DNA of 16,252 bases from Betaproteobacteria bacterium UBA5216 (GTDB lineage: Bacteria; Pseudomonadota; Gammaproteobacteria; Burkholderiales; SG8-41), in NCBI GenBank assembly GCA_002412495.1, contig DHVE01000116.1, positions 1 through 16,252 on the forward strand, in the 5' to 3' direction. The notes under the pieces were generated by a model that had not been told where the DNA came from, searched no databases, and saw only the letters and a program-made list of their open reading frames with translations. Of the stretch, positions 13,697 to 16,252 are shown in pieces; position 1 is the stretch's first letter, and each line of letters starts with the position of its first letter. Made by a program: the position numbers and the translations under genes.

Positions 13697-14455
13697 CTAC
13701 AACGCCTGCCCCATCGGCGTAATCAATATGTCCTGTACCTGCACATGCGACGGCGTTGATAACATGTAAAGCACTGCTTCGGCGATATCCGAAGGCAACA
13801 AGGGCTGGTATTTCTCGAAATACGATTCGTAGGTAAATGCGCCGTGGGTAGCGCGCTCGCGAAATTCGGTCGCCACTAAGCCCGGCGAGATCATGCCCAC
13901 GCGAATTTTTGTCCCCTTCATTGCCAGTTCCGCGCGCAACGTGTCGGTCATCGCGCGCACGGCGAATTTCGACGCCTGATAAAACGAGAAATTCGGCACC
14001 TGATTACGATGGCCGTAAATCGACGACAAGTTGATGATCTGCGCTTCGTCTTTGGCGTGCATGCCGCGCAGCGCTTCGCGCACGCACAGCGCGGGGGCCG
14101 CGACATTGATGTTGAGCGTGTCGCACCAATCCTCCCACTTACCGTTTTCGAGCGTGCTCATCATGCCGGTACCGGCGTTATTCACCAGCACATCCACGTC
14201 GTCCCAGTGGCGTTTGATCGCGGCAAACATCGCCAGCACGTCCGTCTCTTTGCCGACATCGCCCGCGCACACCAGCATCTGCGCGCCGCTTTGGCCGAGT
14301 TCCGCCGCCAGCGCATCCAACCGCTCGCGCCGCCGCGCGGCTATCGCCACTTTCATGCCGATACCCGCCAGCGCGCGGGCAATGCCCTCGCCTATGCCGC
14401 CAGACGCGCCCGTCACCAGCGCGATACGCCCCGCCCACCGTTTGCATCCCTGCAT
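13697..14455 (-). CDS. Classical short-chain dehydrogenase/reductase (SDR)
   Basis: The 252-aa protein has all classical SDR motifs: cofactor motif TGASGGIG (15-22), NNAG (92-95), the catalytic Ser in NLSS (Ser144/145) and YxxxK at Tyr159/Lys163, with Asn116 in NIN completing the tetrad. Arginines at 41-43 after the second beta strand (AARRRERLD) point to NADP(H). PGLVATEF (191-198) is the usual substrate/cofactor loop. Such enzymes reduce or oxidise carbonyl/alcohol groups in the cytoplasm; the layout resembles the NADP-dependent YdfG/DHRS11-type group, but the substrate is open. AGGAG seven bases before ATG 14455 sets the start. It is divergent from the first cupin gene across 61 bp, suggesting shared regulation. 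Confidence 0.92.
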   Translation of the reverse strand: MQGCKRWAGRIALVTGASGGIGEGIARALAGIGMKVAIAARRRERLDALAAELGQSGAQMLVCAGDVGKETDVLAMFAAIKRHWDDVDVLVNNAGTGMMSTLENGKWEDWCDTLNINVAAPALCVREALRGMHAKDEAQIINLSSIYGHRNQVPNFSFYQASKFAVRAMTDTLRAELAMKGTKIRVGMISPGLVATEFRERATHGAFTYESYFEKYQPLLPSDIAEAVLYMLSTPSHVQVQDILITPMGQAL

Positions 14456-14477
14456 GCCTGTTCTCCTGTTGAATGTC

Positions 14478-14483
14478 TATAAT
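14478..14483 (+). promoter_or_regulatory. Perfect -10 hexamer TATAAT upstream of cupin 1
   Basis: TATAAT lies 33 bases before the cupin ATG, so transcription would start near 14490. The -35 region is poor (TGCCTG at a 17-base spacing). On the opposite strand the overlapping TATTAT could serve the SDR gene, which would make this a compact overlapping divergent promoter. Confidence 0.4.
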
Positions 14484-14516
14484 AAGCGAACACCCCGACC
14501 TTCGAGGAGATTGGAT

Positions 14517-14915
14517 ATGAACGCCCCCGCGATGAAATTTGCTGTCAGCATGGCCAAGGACGCAAAGTTTGAATCCGGTCTGCGGCCGTTTCTGGAATAC
14601 CGGGAACTCGGCATCAAACACGCGACCAACGGACAGTTCAAGGCGCAGGTAATCCGTGTCAAGAAGGGCGAGGATCACACCTCGCTGCACACCACCGGTT
14701 TGCACCAGCACCGCGTCAATTTCCAGATGATTTTTATCCTCAAGGGCTGGATCAAATTCACCTATGACGGGCATGGCGAACACACCTTCGGTCCTGGCGA
14801 CTGCTGCCTGCAACCGCCCGGCATCGTTCACAATGAACTCGATTGCTCCGACGATCTCGAACTGCTTGAAATTCTTTCCCCGGCCGATTACGAAACCGTG
14901 GCATTAAAGAAATAA
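14517..14915 (+). CDS. Small single-domain cupin, cupin 1
   Basis: From ATG 14517, with GAGGAG seven bases upstream (14504-14509), the product has 132 aa. The frame is open much further upstream, but that region is antisense to the SDR gene and is not part of the protein. Cupin motif 1 appears as LHQHRVNFQMIFILKG (62-77). His63 and His65 are metal ligands, but the usual Glu is Gln70. Motif 2 is GPGDCCLQPPGIVHN (92-106) with His105. Such proteins bind a divalent metal and act as small dioxygenases, isomerases or ligand-binding proteins. It diverges from the SDR gene and is followed 171 bp later by a second cupin on the same strand. Catalytic role and substrate are not assignable. Confidence 0.87.
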   Translation: MNAPAMKFAVSMAKDAKFESGLRPFLEYRELGIKHATNGQFKAQVIRVKKGEDHTSLHTTGLHQHRVNFQMIFILKGWIKFTYDGHGEHTFGPGDCCLQPPGIVHNELDCSDDLELLEILSPADYETVALKK

Positions 14916-14944
14916 GCGACCGCCCAGTCCCTTTGATAACATTC

Positions 14945-15028
14945 ACCGCAAAGGCGCAAAGACGCAGAGAACCCCCGCAAAGAAAAGCGGTTCTTTGCGT
15001 TTCCTTTGCGACTTTGCGCCTTTGCGGT
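14945..15028. repeat. Long hairpin repeat between the two cupin genes
   Basis: ACCGCAAAGGCGCAAAG (14945-14961) pairs perfectly with CTTTGCGCCTTTGCGGT (15012-15028). Pairing continues imperfectly inward (CGCA/TGCG), and an inner GAACC/GGTTC pair is present. Seven T residues follow at 15033-15039, so it could terminate the cupin 1 transcript on the plus strand. The ACCGCAAAGGCGCAAAG type of sequence is a common dispersed intergenic palindrome in environmental bacteria. Confidence 0.7.
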
Positions 15029-15086
15029 AAGGTTTTTTTGAATTCAAGACTGAGTAGTTGCGAAATAATCACCCTCCGGAGACACC

Positions 15087-15485
15087 ATGCACACCGACGT
15101 ACCGTTTCTCGCGATTAACACCAACAATCTGGAATGGGACGATAACGTCACCCTGTTTCAGTTGCCCACGGGCGCGCACAAGATTCACCCCAATCTGAAA
15201 ATCAAGGTGCTGATGCGCGATGACCAGCAGGGACAAGTCGCGGCGCTGGTGAAATTTCCGCCCGGATACGTCGAGCCGGTGCATGAACATGTGACTTCGC
15301 ACTGCGTGACGGTGATCGAAGGCGAGCAGCACGTTGCCGGCAAAGTGCTGAAAAAAGGCGACTTTCACTACGCGCCGCCCAACACGAAGCACGGCCCGTT
15401 CTCCTATCCGGTCGGCGGCATTGTGTTTGCGGTTTATCGCTTTCCGCCGTCCTCACCCGCCGCGCCGTCGCCTGCCGCCCGGTAA
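15087..15485 (+). CDS. Small single-domain cupin, cupin 2
   Basis: The 132-aa product is a ChrR/RmlC-like cupin. Motif 1 is PVHEHVTSHCVTVIEGE (65-81) with His66, His68 and His72 in the positions of the HxH...E ligand set. Motif 2 is KKGDFHYAPPNTKHGPF (89-105) with His102, so an all-histidine metal site is possible. A Pro/Ala-rich tail ends the protein. GGAG (15078-15081) lies five bases before the ATG. It follows cupin 1 but is separated from it by the large hairpin, so it may be an independent transcript. It converges on bug5, with only eight bases between the stop codons. Metal-dependent dioxygenase or ligand-binding function is plausible; the substrate is unknown. Confidence 0.86.
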   Translation: MHTDVPFLAINTNNLEWDDNVTLFQLPTGAHKIHPNLKIKVLMRDDQQGQVAALVKFPPGYVEPVHEHVTSHCVTVIEGEQHVAGKVLKKGDFHYAPPNTKHGPFSYPVGGIVFAVYRFPPSSPAAPSPAAR

Positions 15486-15493
15486 TCGGGCCG

Positions 15494-16252
15494 CTACTCC
15501 GTCCGGATGTTCGCGGCTTTAACGACGGTCATCCATTTGGCGATTTCCACCTTCACCCATTGCGCGAACGCCTCGGGCGAATTTCCAACCGGTTCACCGC
15601 CTTCGGCGGAGAGCTGCTTCTTCACCTCGGGCAGTTGAACCAGAGCCGCGACTTCGCGGTTGAGCAGCTGTATCAGCCGTTGCGGCGTCGCTTTCGGTGC
15701 GAGCAGTCCCTGCCATCCCACCATTTCGTAACCGGGCACGCCGTTCTCCGCGACGGTCGGCAGATCGGGAACTTGCGCGGAACGCTTCAGGCTGGTCACG
15801 GCGACCGCGCGCAATTTGCCCGAACGCACATGCGTCAAGGCCGACGGCATGCTCGCAAACGACAGATCAATGCGGCCGCCCATTAGATCAACCAGCATCG
15901 CTGGCGCGCCCTTGTAGGGAATCATCGTCATCTTTACCTTGGCCGTCAGATTGAACAGCTCCGCCGCAAGCTGCGTGGCGCCGCCGATGCTCGAGGTCCC
16001 ATAATTGAGCGCACCGGGCTTGGCCTGCGCCAGCGCAACAAGCTCCTTCACCGATTGAACCCGCAGCGAAGGGCTGACTACCAGGATCATCGGCGCATAG
16101 GAAATGTGCGTGATCGGCGCCAGATCGTTGATCGAGTCATACGGCAGTTTTTTGTAGAGCGCGGGATTCACGCCGAAACTGGTGGTGACGAGCACCAGCG
16201 TATGCCCGTCGGGCGGCGCCGACACGGCAATTTCACTGGCGATGATGCCGCT
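15494..16252 (-). CDS. Bug-family (TTT) periplasmic substrate-binding protein, bug5 (5' end cut by window edge)
   Basis: The minus-strand frame is open from the window edge to the TGA at 15494, giving the last 252 residues of a Bug protein. Visible blocks are PPDGHTLVLVTTSFGVNPAL, YKKLPYDSINDLAPI, YGTSSIGGATQLAAELFN, PYKGAPAML and LPTVAENGVPGYE, followed by the normal C-terminus ANIRTE. About 70 residues (signal peptide, first strand and first ligand loop) lie beyond the window. A GTG at 16225 is internal and is not the start. It converges with cupin 2. It is full length as far as can be seen, with no frameshift. Ligand unknown. Confidence 0.93.
   Translation of the reverse strand, partial: SGIIASEIAVSAPPDGHTLVLVTTSFGVNPALYKKLPYDSINDLAPITHISYAPMILVVSPSLRVQSVKELVALAQAKPGALNYGTSSIGGATQLAAELFNLTAKVKMTMIPYKGAPAMLVDLMGGRIDLSFASMPSALTHVRSGKLRAVAVTSLKRSAQVPDLPTVAENGVPGYEMVGWQGLLAPKATPQRLIQLLNREVAALVQLPEVKKQLSAEGGEPVGNSPEAFAQWVKVEIAKWMTVVKAANIRTE

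Noticed and set aside
14031..14516. Upstream part of the cupin 1 reading frame
   Set aside because: It is antisense to the SDR gene. GAGGAG before ATG 14517 and the cupin fold boundaries define the true start.
15202..15456. Minus-strand frame opposite cupin 2
   Set aside because: Antisense to a protein with clear cupin motifs; no coding signals of its own.

Overview
The window is GC-rich, gene-dense chromosomal DNA. It looks like a betaproteobacterium, probably of the Burkholderiales. The main evidence is a set of Bug-type (tripartite tricarboxylate transporter, TTT) periplasmic binding proteins: five complete or edge-truncated copies plus one probable remnant in 16 kb. That kind of expansion is typical of Bordetella, Cupriavidus and their relatives. 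No rRNA, tRNA, CRISPR array, phage gene or complete insertion sequence was seen, and no gene for the membrane subunits of a TTT or TRAP transporter lies in the window.

Layout. Positions 1-2559 (minus) form an operon: bug1, a TRAP/DctP-type binding protein without a signal peptide, then a Gfo/Idh/MocA oxidoreductase cut by the window edge. bug2 (plus, from 2614) diverges from it and is followed after a repeat-rich gap by a 3-hydroxyisobutyrate-dehydrogenase-like enzyme (3742-4623). bug3 and bug4 (minus, 4624-6684) are tandem, and bug4 diverges from an ornithine cyclodeaminase/mu-crystallin family gene (6794-7837). A housekeeping-type tex gene (7966-10416, minus) diverges from a small YkgJ-like cysteine-cluster gene, which is followed closely by a CocE/NonD-type hydrolase (10850-12589). 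Positions 12590-13696 are a scrap zone: a dRS3-like repeat, an internally deleted RAYT transposase unit bounded by inverted repeats, an AT-richer small membrane/zinc-ribbon gene, and a probable C-terminal fragment of a sixth bug gene. The right end has an SDR oxidoreductase (minus) divergent from two small cupins, and then bug5 (minus, cut by the right edge).

How the genes may work together (inference): most bug genes sit beside a single, different small-molecule enzyme (dehydrogenase, OCD-like, cupins). This suggests a collection of narrow-substrate uptake or sensing modules for organic acids, whose permease subunits are encoded elsewhere, rather than one long pathway.

The most unusual local structure is the bug1/DctP junction. 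The two reading frames are in phase and separated only by one UGA and two further sense codons, and the downstream DctP domain has no export signal and a TTG start. I see no convincing wholly new multi-gene system. The best leads are this tandem binding-protein arrangement, the miniature RAYT element, and the decayed bug fragment.
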